Part shown: positions 47,061 to 58,667 of the stretch, piece by piece
Layout: each line of letters opens with the position of its first letter
Numbering within the stretch: the first letter of the stretch is position 1
Origin: Conus ventricosus
Taxonomy: Eukaryota; Mollusca; Gastropoda; Neogastropoda; Conidae
Assembly (NCBI GenBank): GCA_018398815.1
Contig: CM031610.1
Location: 38,807,049 to 38,871,048 of the forward strand
Reading direction: 5' to 3'
DNA: 64,000 nt
Position numbers and translations under genes: made by a program
Notes under the pieces: model-generated
Databases searched by the model: none
What the model was told of the DNA's origin: nothing
The model's input: the letters and a program-made list of their open reading frames with translations, nothing else

Positions 47061-47183
47061 TTTCTTGATTGTCTAGGGGGTGTGGTGACAGCTCAGACAT
47101 CTAAGCACCCAGAGTCGGTCATTAGAGAGAGAGGGAGAGAGAGTCGGTCATTTAAAAACAAAAAGTGAAATAAAAGAAGAGAG

Positions 47184-47233
47184 AAGATAATGTTGCTTAG
47201 AGCCCAGCTGACCGCAAAGGGCCACATCAGGGC
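47184..47233 (-). mobile_element. SINE tail, minus strand
   Basis: AGATAATGTTGCTTAGAGCC, CAGCTGACCGCAAAGGGCCA, CATCAGGGC. It lies just downstream of the DIRS remnant and is followed by an A run. Confidence 0.6.
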
Positions 47234-47239
47234 GAAAAA

Positions 47240-49008
47240 AAAAAGAAGAGAAATTACTCTGCCTACATTATTTATCAATGTACAAATGGTGTTTTTGCAT
47301 ACATGATGTTGGGCATTTTATTTTTTAATTTACCTGCACCTTTATTGCTTGTCTTTTGGAGTCATTTCCTGTTTGTGATAGTGCTTTTGTTTTCTTCATT
47401 CCCTGTTATGCCGACTATTGAGTCTTCCAGGGACAGCAGGGATTATGCTTTAAGCCTCGAGACAATTTTGAGAGACTTTTTAAAGGTCATTTGAGCCTCG
47501 GCTATGAGCTCTTGGATGGACAACTGTACAGAAACTTTCTCATGTGAATTTATCCAACAGAAAGCAGGGTTTCAGGTGAGTGTGATCCCTCCATCCTTTT
47601 TCATATTCAGGCAATTGTTTGAACAGTACTGGAAAAAGGAATTTCAAAACTGAAAGTAGCTTTACAAAGAAATGCCTGTCCAAAACACTGGGATGCCCAC
47701 CCATCTCCCTGCTCAGGTGGGAAAATGTTCAAAAACTGAACTAGTTCCATCTTGGCATTACTGGAGTGAACCAAGTGCAATCACTCTGGCTAGCTTGGTT
47801 GAATTTAGGTGGTGTTAGCTCCCTGCTGTCATGATTTTGTTTTTTGAGTGGTCCTAATCACATTGCGATGTTCCACACCAAGTGGGGATGAGGCATTTGT
47901 TTGGATAGGTATTTCGCACATCTACTTTAAGGACAGGCCAAAAGGAAGGATATTGAAGAGATGGTGCTTTTGGGATGAAGAGTGAACTGGAATATGGAAG
48001 CAAGCATCAAAGAGGTTGAGACTCGCAGCCCTATCTCCTGGAACGATGGAAGCATGTAACTTGCACTCGCTCTCCATAGAAAACGTTGGAGGGGAAGTAT
48101 AGAGGTTTTATACTGATGAAATCTGCAATTGGTCTCCACTTTCTTTTCTATCTGGTAATCAGAAAAGGGAAGACCAGCGGGGGACATGGTATTAGTACCT
48201 CTGTAACAGGACCCTTCTGGAGATTTAAATTTACTTCTGCGAAAGCTGCGTCCTGGGAGTGGTCTGCAGGAATCTAGGTCCAAATTGGGCTTAATGTCCA
48301 AGGGGAGGTGACAGGGGAGGGAGGGCAGGGGGAGCGGCAATCCAAAAGGGAATTTTCAGCCGACCCATATCAAAGACAACACCAAACGTCAGACAAGACG
48401 GCCTCCTACTGAGAAGAAAAAGGGCTGAAAGCAGCAAGGAGTAGGAGCGACAGCCTTGCGAAATCTCTCGGAGATCTCAGGAAGGGGAACTCCCGAATGG
48501 TGATGGGCACTGAACAGGAGCCTGCCTCAAAGAAGCCCTTATTTTCTCTCCTTTTGTTTTCATTTCTCTCTCTCTCTTTTTTTTTTTTTAAACTGCGCAC
48601 ACTAAAAAGAGGGTAAATGAGATAATAGATGCGATAAAGTACAGAGGGATTATTTACTAGTGAGAAATACTCGCCATCCATCATACATTAAGACTGACAT
48701 CATCACTATGGTAATTCCAGAAGGATAGAATACTAACTGTTAAACAGATCGTGAACTGGTTGAAGAATGTTTCAAAGTGGGGTGGTTGTAGACAGAAATT
48801 GAAACAACAAAGAAATACTGTCTTGACAAACAAAAGAATAAATTACAAAACAAACACAACGCATTTTGACCTATTTGGTCTTTTTCAGACAAGACAAATA
48901 TCATTTACGGCAATGAAAATGGAAGATGAACAGTCAGTCACTTATCTCTTCAAATTGGGTGCAAAAAGGCTACAGAATGGAATTGAGGCTGAAGGGGAAA
49001 CAACACAT

Positions 49009-49010
<2 letters not shown>
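47240..49010. other. Intergenic stretch, unassigned
   Basis: Holds a minus-strand ORF at 47927-48340 without recognised domain, a segment near 47770-47840 (AGTGCAATCACTCTGGCTAG, GTTAGCTCCCTG) that resembles 56220-56290, suggesting shared dispersed repeat sequence, and a T run near 48580. No gene can be supported. Confidence 0.4.

Positions 49011-49011
<1 letters not shown>

Positions 49012-49068
<57 letters not shown>
49012..49068 (+). repeat. (GA)n microsatellite
   Basis: About 56 bp of GA repeat, directly abutting a degenerate SINE tail at 49067-49113. Confidence 0.95.
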
Positions 49069-49070
<2 letters not shown>

Positions 49071-49113
49071 TTACTTATAGCCTAGCTGACTGCAAAAGGG
49101 CTTACCAGGGCTT
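49067..49113 (-). mobile_element. Degenerate SINE tail, minus strand
   Basis: GATGTTACTTATAGCCTAGC, TGACTGCAAAAGGGCTTACC, AGGGCTT, a diverged member of the tail family at 47184 and 15766. Confidence 0.45.
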
Positions 49114-49189
49114 TCACCTCTATAAGTTAATATTAGTATTTTTAACTATAAGTCAGATCTCATAATTGTTCATTAAAATTTTGTTAAAA

Positions 49190-50280
49190 TCTTTCTTCTG
49201 ATAAATCTTAACATGAAAACTGTTGATCTCTTTCAGATACTCAAAAATCACATCAGGTGCGACAGCTCTGAACAAATTTTTGTTGTTGTTGAGTCTATTG
49301 TAAGTGTATATATATATGTCCAACACTCTTCAAAAACATGTTTCATTGTGAACGTTACACCATATGGAATGCACCAACAAGCTGCTTCACCTTTTGGGTG
49401 TAAAAGGAGTGGTCCATGTGCAAAAGGCACAAGAATCTTCTTTATGGACACCCAAGGAATATGGTTAAAACTCTTTCAGGTTTGGATGGATTTAGAAGAG
49501 TCTGCAAATTCTATTCCTCTTGCTAGATGTCTGACATAAGCCTCAGCTGACTTTCAGATCAGTATGAGGGACAGACAATCTGCTAGATTCTTTACTAGTG
49601 GCATTGTTGGCAAGCTGATAAGCCACCTGTTTGCCATGAATGCCAACACGACTGGGAACCTGAGCAAAAACAATGTTGTATTCACCAATTTCAAAAAAAG
49701 GCGCACAGTCTGAAAAATTTCAGCAGCTGAAGGTGGTTAAGGTTAAGGCCAGCAAACGGCCTTCTAAGCAGCAAGGGAGTCTGGCAGAATAAGAACATCT
49801 TTATGTTCCAATTTAGACACCATTTGAAGAGCCATGATCAAGGCTGCCAGCTCAGCAGTGTTGATGAAACTGTCAGTGGGAATGTACTGAGAACATTTCT
49901 GACAGGGAGCTGTTGGGCAAAAGACAGCAGAGGTAACCCCCTCTTCAGATTTGGAGCCATCAGTGAATATTCTTTGAAAGGAAGGAAATTCAAAACACTT
50001 TTGGGGGAAAAAATGCCAAAGAATTGGTGTGGTGTCTCTGTGATATAAGGCCAGATTCAAGCAGATCTCTGAGGTGAAGAAAGTCCAGGGCCGGTCATCA
50101 GGAAACCTGGACGAATCACGACTCCAAGCTCTCTTTCTGCACTGTTCAAACGGGGAAGAACACAAATTCCCATGAGTGGAGAGGCACCAGGGTGATCTTC
50201 AAATTTCTTGAGGAATTTCGGGTCAAAGACAGTCAGTCCTAAGCAAGTTTTGGGGATTAAAGAATACAATAAAATTAAAT
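49190..50280 (-). pseudogene. Degenerate LINE fragment, copy 2 (RNase H and C terminus)
   Basis: Minus strand. From high to low coordinates: FDPKFLKKFEDHPG (near 50190-50230), CVLPRLNSAERELGVV (near 50120-50170), RNase H with IFTDGSKSEEGVTSAVFCP and NTAELAALIMALQMV and a later LPDSLAA (49764-50000), then a C-terminal zinc-knuckle-like end (HPKGEAACWCIPYGVTFTMK, 49300-49400). The Asp/Glu/Asp pattern of LINE RNase H is visible. Frame breaks occur near 49760 and 50060. It shares DPKF-KKF-DHP with copy 1 at 42.7 kb. Confidence 0.78.
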
Positions 50281-50689
50281 GATAATGATTTGATAAAGAA
50301 AATACAACCATTATTACTACTACTTTTACTATGGTATTATAATCATTAATAATAACAGTAACTGCAGTAATAATAATGATACCAACACAGAAGAGGACAG
50401 CAGTTAGCCGATAATTACATTTTATAATCATTAACCGTTGACTGCCCTTGCATGAACGGCATTCGAGATGGTTTCAGGAAAGCTGTGTGCCCTTGCACGA
50501 ACGGCGTTCGAGATAATTTCATCATCAAAATTCGGCGATTTAAAGAAGGGAGGCAAGGAGAAAAAATGGTTTTTAAATGGTTGCAGGGACCCTAAAGGAC
50601 GGTTTCTTCCCTTTTGCAGGTCAGCTGACTGACCGGCTCGCGTCCATTCGGTCAATAACTTCGGCAAAGTTCGGAGAGTTATTCTCGGT

Positions 50690-51227
50690 TGAAGATGACG
50701 AGTAGAGCAGGCAGTTCGATCAGGCGCGTGCCGTTTTCAAACGATCTAATGCTCTTGAAGTGCTTCAAGAAGTTATCCGAGACCGTGAAAGCGATGACGA
50801 AGACTTCAAAGTGGAATGAAGCGATTTGGAGGAGGAATAAAGTGATCACAATCAACACCACCCTTTGCTATCGGAGATTGGTGTTGATGACGAAGCTGAT
50901 CCCCGACTTCAAACCACGCGATACCGGCGCAAGTGGGGCCGAATCGGAGAGTGACGAGCCGATTCCGTGTATGTCGAGTGCCCCCTCCCTCCTTTTGTGA
51001 GAGGTCGGGAGGAGAGTCGAGGAAGGGGAGGGGTTTTTGGACAACAGCGAGGGTCCACTGTGAGGGGGCGTGGCAGAGGAAGAGGGCGTGGCACTCGTCA
51101 GTCGGAACTTGTTTCAGAATGGACAGAGGCCAGTGCTGATTGCCCAAATCTTGACCTTTCTTTCACGGGTGACTCAGGAATCAAGGTAAACATTGGCAAT
51201 TTCAAGCCCATGGATTTCGTGGAGTTG

Positions 51228-51230
<3 letters not shown>
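50690..51230 (+). pseudogene. piggyBac-like transposase N-terminal fragment
   Basis: Plus strand. Readings near 50740-50815 include EVIRDRESDDEDFKVE, an acidic N-terminal segment as in many piggyBac transposases. After an Arg/Gly-rich stretch, 51095-51230 reads SELVSEWTEASADCPNLDLS and FTGDSGIKVNIGNFKPMDFV, which fits the start of the DDE_Tnp_1_7 domain (Trp, then Gly-Ile, then Pro-x-x-Phe). In-frame stops occur near 50817 and 50840. The frame dissolves at once into (TG)n at 51231, so the domain is truncated. Family assignment is by motif recall. Confidence 0.65.
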
Positions 51231-51672
<442 letters not shown>

Positions 51673-53209
51673 CCAAATGTGTGTCAGTCAACTATAACTT
51701 GCATTTACTGGCAGTAGTGTGGGATCCTGATCCTTCTGTCCATAGGTTCTGTGGTGTGGTGTATTCTCTGCGACACCAGTGTATTTTTCAGTTGTTAGTG
51801 TGCTTTCATTATCTGTGGTGTGGCCTTTTGTAGCTCAGTCCTATCTTTAGCAGTCTCTGTTGTTGTTGGTTTTTTTTTTGGGGGGGGTTGGTTTTGCAAT
51901 GTTTTATTTATTACCTTCTGTGGTAATGGCTTTTTATCAATCGCACTTAGTTCATGAGTGAACCAAACCACATGTGTGAAAGAAAACTGACAGAATAATT
52001 GGAAGTTACACTTAGTGTTGTTATTGTTAGTTCATCTCTGCTAAACAAGACCAATTCCCAAGAGGCTTGCAAGATGCGCAGACTAATGCTGTGGATAATG
52101 TTCAATTCTCTTCTTCTTTCCCATGTTACCTGGGCTGGATTGCCCCCTATGATATGGGTTGCTAAACATGTTATGCATTGTCAAGCTTTATTGTGAATAC
52201 AGATGTTTGTCCTGAAGTTCAAAGGATACTAACACCAGTTTTTGTGGTATTTCATTGTGATTTTAGTGCTATAGTTTTGTTTATGTTCTGAAAGTGTCTG
52301 TTTTTCAAACAAAACATTCATCATTATATTTTTGGTCTACTCATTACAAACAAAATCAAACTATTGTGATATCCGGTTGTAGCCAAGGATATAACAAGAA
52401 AATTTCCAAGTATCTAAGATATATGTCAAGAATACTGGGCATATCAGTGAACCTACCTAAGAAAACAAAATTGTGTCCCTTGATACCTGGATTGTACTGT
52501 ACCCCAGAAATGCATAAATTCATCATATAAAACAACAATTGTGGGTTGTAAATTCACTACCAAATATTTACACAGGTGTTCAGTAAACACTAAAACCACT
52601 TTTGGCTGGGTTTGTATGTTTGTTTTGCTGCTGTGGGTTTTTGTATGCTTGCAAAATATAATTTAAAAAAAAAAAGTTGAATTATAAGATTATTTATTAC
52701 ACTCAGAATGAACAAAATCAAATATTATTTGCAGGTATTATAGCCCTGGGTATGAGAAGAAAACATGCCAAAAATCTAAGAGATATCTCCACAAATAAAT
52801 GAGCACTGATCAAATTAGTGAACCTACCGCAAAAAGTCAAATTTTTTTTTTTTTTTTTTTTTTTTTAAAATTCTCCTGCTATATATCATTACACATTTGA
52901 CATATACATTTTCCACACTACAACAAGAGAATACGGATAATATATCAATGCATAAAAAAAAATATGTTGCTTCAAATGCACATTCAAAAACATGTCAATT
53001 CAAATATGAGAATTTCAAAAAAAAGAAAAAAAAAAACAAAAAAATACCACATGAGAAATGGATACTGGGATTACGGAGATGCGTATTAGATTGAGATTTT
53101 GTTGTTATCAATTTTTTTTTTTTTTTAAAGTATTTGTGTAAAAGTCAAATTTTGCTCTGGCACACAGAAGTCAAAAACTGATACAAAATAGCGGCAGTCA
53201 AGGGGTTAA

Positions 53210-54170
53210 TAATAACAATAATGATACTAATATTGAGGAGGAGAACAGGAGTTAAATTAATATGGTTACAGTAGCCATAGTAATGATAATAATAGCAATG
53301 ATGATAAGGAGGGAGAAGAGGAGAAAAGCAAGAAGAAAAGGAATGAGGATAAAGAAAACGGGAAAAATAGTAAGACAGAATCTGTGAGGATGGGGAGAGC
53401 AAGGAGGTGGAGGATATAGCCTAACAGGAAAGAAAGTTGACAGAATCTAACAAATATATGGTATAACCATAAATGATTAGATAATGGTTATGGAAACAGG
53501 AAAGATAGTAAGTTAAAATCCAAGTATACTAATGTACAGAAATGTAGTAATTTATTTATATACAAAAGGAATAAAGTTCATCTTGTAGTGTGAATGATAG
53601 AAAGTGTTCATGTTATCAATTTATTTTCAATAATACTCTTACGAAAACTAATAATGATAGAATTAATATGATAATAGTAATAATACTTACAATAATGATA
53701 ATGATGATAATAATAGGTGGAAAAGAATAGAAATGATGAATGAGTAAAAAGCTGACAGTACTATTGAAATGGGAGGGAAAACAAAAAGACACACACACAT
53801 AAAACAACAAATTAAAAGAAAAAAGACAGAAAGAAAAGATAAGTAAGTATACAAGGTTTTACATGTAATTGAAAGGAAAGAGAAGACAGATTAGCGAGTA
53901 AAGACCAAACTGATCAAAGAAATGGAGATATGAAGGAATGGGGAAAAGGAAGATTTTTACATGAGGTAAATAAGGAGTTAGCATGGCAGGCAGTTGTCTG
54001 TGGAGATCACTGCAGGCTGGTATTAAGGAGGTGGATGGTGAATATGCTATTTTTGGATGTTGATGCCGAGGGGGCAGAAGGTCCCCAGCCTGACAATAAG
54101 ATTTGATGCCAGCATAGTGTGCTCAAAGTTATCACTCTGTGATTCACAAACACCAAGACTTTGACACGAT
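53210..54170. other. AT-rich intergenic stretch
   Basis: Contains many AATAATGAT-type trinucleotide-like runs (53205-53300, 53640-53720) and purine-rich sequence. No gene seen. Confidence 0.6.
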
Positions 54171-54175
54171 TGATA

Positions 54176-54527
54176 TTATGAAGGGGACAGCTGAAGTGCA
54201 GAGTGACTGATCTGGATCAATGATAAGGATGTCAGCCAGTGTTCAGTGATGTGCGTCTCAAGCGTGCAGAATGTCTCACCTACACAGATCTTTCCATGCA
54301 GTTTGCCGTGGATAAGCATCCCTGTTGATGCAGCTCTGACAAGAGAATGTGCGTTAAATTTGAAATAAAATTTTGGGGCCATATAAAATGGTGTCTGGCT
54401 TGGTGGAAGACAATTTTTGCAGTTGGGCTTTGTGCCGGGAAAAGTAGCATATGATTTTGGTGTGGAGATTTTATTCACTTTGGAGTGAACAAGTAGATCT
54501 TTGAGACTGTTGTTGTAATCACGGGCT
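54176..54527 (-). pseudogene. Second Penelope-like GIY-YIG remnant
   Basis: Minus strand. Contains KISTPKSYATFPGTKPNCKN with a CxxC-type cysteine pair (NCKNC), then GKICVGETFCTLETHITEHW, a decayed GIY-YIG (VGET, Arg replaced by His before the EH). The upstream reading LKDLLVHSKV matches the linker before the endonuclease in Penelope proteins. It is distinct in sequence from the copy in CREB3L intron 8. The frame changes within the domain. Confidence 0.7.
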
Positions 54528-54619
54528 CAGGAAAAGTAGCATATGATTTTGGTGTGGAGATTTTATTCACTTTGGAGTGAACAAGTAGATCTTTGAGACT
54601 GTTGTTGTAATCACGGGCT
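54438..54619 (+). repeat. 92-bp exact tandem duplication
   Basis: GGAAAAGTAGCATATGATTT starts at 54438 and again at 54530, and the copies agree to 54527 and 54619. It lies in the upstream part of the second Penelope remnant. The exact identity means either a very recent event or an assembly artefact. Confidence 0.92.
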
Positions 54620-54866
54620 TGGTCTCATGTGAGGAATGAATATTAGTCAAATAAGTAGTACTACTACTCACTCAAAAACGAAGTTTATGGCGTTACCATG
54701 AGCCAGTTCTGTAAAACAGCCTTGTAAAAAGTACTTTACTTGGTGAGACTAGACAAGATGAAGGACCAAAAGAGCCACTGACAACTGACTGGAATAAAAG
54801 GCATACATTGATCAATACAACCAAGAAAAGAGTTGTTTGGAAAAATGGCAAACCAGGAGAGTACCA

Positions 54867-55908
54867 TTAAGTAAGAGGTGTCCGGGATGAAGTGTGTAGC
54901 GCAAGACATCCAATGACTAGTTGAATGGTGTCCCGAAACCATAGTACTTTTTTGGATGACAGAGGAGTACAAACTTCAATTGAAATGGGGTCCTTGAGAA
55001 CGATGACTTCACACGCCTCCCACCCCATGAAGCGGTTGGGAGAAGGGGTGGGGGTGGGGGTGGGGGGGGGGGGTCGAATAGTCCAGAGCAAAACTGAATA
55101 CGAAGTGGGGAGAGTGTCTCTGATCACTGACCAAGCATTACTAACGGCGGTCCTTGCGAAAGCAGACTCTGAATTTGGAATAGCAATATCATCATCGTCA
55201 TATTCATCAAAATTTTCTAAAAAAATCGCCTTGACCACTCGAGATACCTACTCCCGCATTCTCACCGGACATACCTTCCTGGCGACGGTCAGAGAGCCTC
55301 CAGTCCTCCCAAGCAAGATTCCCAGTGGCCTGCCCTTTTGCAACACGAACCTCCCCTAGGTCAGCCTGCTTTCCGACTTCGAGCGACCAGAAGTGCGCAA
55401 CGTTGGCCCGCCGAGGTTTTCATACCCAGCCGCTCATCTTCACTTACAAGGTGTCCAATTACAGAACGGATCCGGGTGATACGCTGGCCTGTCGTCTGTG
55501 GCCCCGGGACCGAAGGAGTATGGGTGTGGCAGGAAGAGGAGGCCGACTCTTGCCAAACCTGGCAGACCGACATAAGAATTGACACTCGCTTCGAAACATC
55601 GCACAGAACGCCATGTAGCACCAGACCAATTTTCGCACGAGCTGCAAGCGCGAACGGAGAATAAATCGTACAATGCAGGTCTCATGCGAATCGTCGATAG
55701 AACAACCATTTTCGACCAACGGGGCAAATACATGAAGCCGTCAAAGAAGCGGGCCAAGCCGGCTTGGGAGACGTCAAGCCAAATGACTTTAGTCGACGAC
55801 TGCTGTCGTAACGAAGACGCAAATTTCGAGAATTTTCCAGTCTTCTTCTTCTTCTTCCTAAAATACTGGTTCACTCAAAAACGAGTAGGTCACCAGCGCG
55901 CATATTAA
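54867..55908. other. Unassigned GC-richer block with overlapping ORFs
   Basis: Several ORFs of 85-145 codons occur on both strands (54925-55359 +, 55338-55664 +, 54867-55238 -, 55440-55874 -), with readings such as ENFDEYDDDDIAIPNSES on the minus strand and NAGLMRIVDRTTIFDQRGKY on the plus. I recognise no family. GC content is higher than in the flanks. A 14-bp direct repeat TCACTCAAAAACGA lies at 54668-54681 and 55871-55884 around it, which could be a target duplication of an inserted unit. Confidence 0.35.
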
Positions 55909-56389
55909 AAAATAAAATAAAATAACATAAAACAGTGCGACTCTGACTGTTGGCCCCTGGAGCAAATTTGGCAACAAGGGGTCGCACTCGATTTAAAAGC
56001 AATGGCCAAATTCAGGCCCAGGTGATAATAAAATATCTGGGGAAATAAAAATAGAAAATCATCAATATGCAGATCTCAAAACTGTCGAGAGCCTCCTGAT
56101 GTGAAAGCCGACTTAAAGAGTTACAAATGAATCGTGAGCGAAGTCCGAAAAAACAGACAGCCGAGAGAGGCGTGTTCCTCTAGAACGTTGCTAGTTTTAA
56201 CATGGCGCCAAAAAAATAAAGTGCACTCACTAAGGGCGATCACTCTGTTTAGCTGGTTGTGAAGTAAGGCGAGGTTAGCTCCCTGTCCTCCGATTTTAGG
56301 GAGAGGGCGGGGGAGGGGGGGGGGGGGGGGGGGGGGGGGGGATCCTGATAGTGTAACATTGTTCCATGACAAGAGGGAATAAGATGGTT
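55909..56389. other. Intergenic stretch with long G tract
   Basis: AT-rich sequence followed by a G-rich run (56298-56341, about 32 uninterrupted G at the end). No gene recognised. Confidence 0.6.
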
Positions 56390-56402
56390 GTTTAGGGCTG
56401 AT

Positions 56403-57215
56403 CAGTAAATTATATGCTGAGTGTCAACATGGATTTCGTGCAAAAAGGTCTTGTGTGACTCAACTTTTAGAAGTGATGGAAGACTTCACAAAGGAGATAG
56501 ATAAAGGAGAGAATATAGATGTTTTGTATTTAGACTTTAGAAAAGCATTCGATTCAGTACCACATGAAAGACTTTTAAAGAAATTAGAGTCTTATGGAAT
56601 AATGGGAAATATACTTGGTTGGGTTAGAGACTTTTTATCAAAAAGAACTCAGAAGGTAAGGATTGGTAGTTCCTTCTCTCATAGTGCTGATGTTATTAGT
56701 GGGATACCACAAGGCAGTATTTTGGGACCAATATTATTTACGGTATTTTAAATGATCTCCCTGTAGAATTAAAGAGTACATGTAAAATCTTTGCAGATGA
56801 CACAAAACTGTATAACTCTCCAAAATTGCATAAGGAATTACAAAAGGATATTGAAACATTAGTACAGTGGTCTGATACTTGGAACCTATATTTTAATGCA
56901 GAAAAATGTAAAGTACTTCATATTGGTAAAACAAACCCACAAAAGGAGTATATAATGAAAATTGGGGGCAAGGAAATAAAAGTATCTAAATGTGAAGAAG
57001 AGAAAGACCTAGGTGTGACTTTTGACAAAAATTTACTATTTGACAATCATATTGTAAATAGTATTAATAAGGCTAACAGAATGATTGGAATAATAAAAAG
57101 AACCTTTACATTTATGGAAAAGGACACTTTTTTGCAATTATATAAGACACTAGTTAGACCTGTTCTTGAATATGGCAACACTGTATGGTATCCAATGCTA
57201 AAGAGACAATCAGAA
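56403..57215 (+). pseudogene. LINE reverse transcriptase fragment (CR1/Jockey-like), truncated
   Basis: Plus strand, AT-rich. Motifs in order: QHGFRAKRSCVTQLLEVMED, DVLYLDFRKAFDSVPHERLL (motif A), SGIPQGSILGPILF (motif B'), IFADDTKLY (catalytic FADD box), then KCKVLHIGKTNPQ, EKDLGVTFD and VRPVLEYGNTVWYP. All are those of non-LTR reverse transcriptases. One base is missing between ILFTVF and NDLP at about 56745-56752. The 5' end is missing before the fingers, and the 3' end breaks off after KRQSEA at a 26-bp hairpin, so thumb and downstream domains are lost. Confidence 0.9.
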
Positions 57216-57217
57216 GC

Positions 57218-57304
57218 AGAGAACAGAGAAATGTGTGTTCTGGCTCCCCCGGTCTCAACCAGTTTCGACCGGGCGACTCCAGAACACACATTTCTCTGTT
57301 CTCT
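57218..57304. repeat. 26-bp perfect hairpin with structured loop
   Basis: Arms 57218-57243 (AGAGAACAGAGAAATGTGTG + TTCTGG) and 57279-57304 are perfect inverse complements. The 35-nt loop holds a further CCCGGTC...GACCGGG pair (57248-57254, 57267-57273). It sits exactly where the LINE coding sequence ends and unrelated GC-richer sequence starts. Confidence 0.9.
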
Positions 57305-57800
57305 AACCAAGTTATATTTCTGGCATAAAATCCACACCCGACACAATGCAATGAAAACAACAACCGCCGCACATACTGACATTCGGCGCGAGCGCGCGCA
57401 TAACGATAACCTCTCTCGCGAAACAGTAGCGCGCGTCAAGCATATGACAAGACAAACACTAGGCAAAGCTGGCCGGATTTTCCACACACCTGCAGAGACC
57501 CGTCAATAGCCTGTCACCTGATTACTTAATTACAGTGTACTTGAGTCCAGCAAGATAAAACCAGCCTGCCGGCAGTACGCTGTAGTGACATCACAGACAC
57601 GCTTTGCGGCCTGCCTGACATTGACTTGGTTCGCTCAGCTGACTCGCCGGGACCGTGCAAGCTGTGTCGTTGTAAACAATTCTACATACCTCACTCTCTT
57701 CAATTCCACTGGCATGCGCAGTAGCGAGATAAAACCAGCCTGTGTTTTACAGTGTAACAGTCGTCTTGTTTAGCAAAGCTTGAGCTGAACGGTTTGCTGC
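57305..57800. other. Unassigned unique segment with CG-rich palindromic stretch
   Basis: Moderately GC-rich with GCGCGAGCGCGCGC near 57389 and a repeated AGATAAAACCAGCCTG at about 57555 and 57729. No gene recognised. Confidence 0.45.
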
Positions 57801-57805
57801 GATCC

Positions 57806-58150
57806 AGTGCAGTGTAGTGCTGTGTAGTGTAGTGTTGTGTAGGGCAGTGCTGTGTAGTGCAGGGTTGTGTAGTGCAGTGCAGCGCAGTGCAGTGTAGTGC
57901 AGCGTGAACCACCTGAAGAGCGTGTTGAGAGGGCTGAGCAGCGGTGTGTAGTGTAGTGTAGTGCAGTGCTGAGCAGCGGTGTGTAGTGTAGTGCAGTGCT
58001 GTGTAGTGTAGTGCAGTGTAGTGTAGTGCTGTGCAGTGTAGTGTAGTGCAGTGCTGTGTAGTGTAGTGTAGTGCAGTGTAGTGTAGTGCTGTGCAGTGTA
58101 GTGTAGTGCAGTGTAGTGTAGTGCTGTGCAGTGTAGTGTAGTGCAGTGTT
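57806..58150 (+). repeat. GTGYA pentanucleotide-based minisatellite
   Basis: About 345 bp made of GTGTA, GTGCA and GTGCT five-mers in shifting order, with a unique interruption at 57904-57942. Minus-strand ORFs read as TLHYTALH-type repeats and are not genes. It lies immediately left of the presumed Polinton end. Confidence 0.92.
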
Positions 58151-58400
58151 CTAAGTTCTTAATCAAGTCTCTTCAACTTATAATTATTTATTAAGTTCTT
58201 AATTAAGTCTCCTCAAGTTTTAATAAGTTCTTGATTAAGTTGCCTTAAGTCGCCTTAAGTTCTTAGTTAAGTTTTTAATCAAGTCACTACAAGTTCTTTA
58301 ATTAAGTTCTTAATTAAGTTACCCCAAGTTCTTAATAAAGTTCTTAATCAAGTTTTTACTCAAGTTCTTATTCAAGTTATCTTATAATTATCAAAAAATA
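58150..58400 (+). repeat. AAGTTCTTAATTAAGT-type repeats, presumed Polinton terminal region
   Basis: About ten diverged copies of a 20-26-bp unit with AAGTTCTTAATTAAGT at its core. Polintons often carry tandem repeats in long terminal inverted repeats, so this may be the left terminal region, but the right end is outside the window. Confidence 0.6.
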
Positions 58401-58452
58401 CAATCTATGTTTTATCTTAAATAGTAGATGTCTAATATAGTACACACACGCC

Positions 58453-58617
58453 TCAAAAACGCGTCATCGTTGAGATGTCTTGCTTAACGCCCTTGGTGTG
58501 AGATCGGTCAGCATAGATCTTAATGAAGTTCTTACATCCTAAGCAACTGCATTTATTACAATTCTGGTCTATGGAAATGTCTTTTATAGACCCCATGTCT
58601 TTATTTATTGACTTCAT
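58453..58617 (-). CDS. Small cysteine-rich ORF (54 aa), Polinton-associated
   Basis: ATG at 58617-58615, TGA at 58455-58453, no internal stop. The product has a Cys cluster, CNKCSCLGCKNF, in its middle, suggesting a metal-binding knuckle, and a basic C-terminal half. It is oriented like the two minus-strand ORFs that follow. I cannot assign a family; its compact spacing inside the element is the main support. Confidence 0.45.
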   Translation of the reverse strand: MKSINKDMGSIKDISIDQNCNKCSCLGCKNFIKIYADRSHTKGVKQDISTMTRF

Positions 58618-58667
58618 TATTTAAACAAATAATAATCCACCATGTTTTATCAAAAAAAAATTTAAAT

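Noticed and set aside
47927..48340. 137-codon minus-strand ORF
   Set aside because: No domain, no conserved motif and no flanking signals; it lies in repeat-rich sequence. Left unassigned.
56121..56372. Poly-Pro/poly-Gly ORFs over C or G tracts (also 8118, 10667, 46285)
   Set aside because: Homopolymer translations.
57218..57304. Helitron 3' terminus
   Set aside because: The hairpin is much longer than typical and no CTRR end or TC start could be placed.
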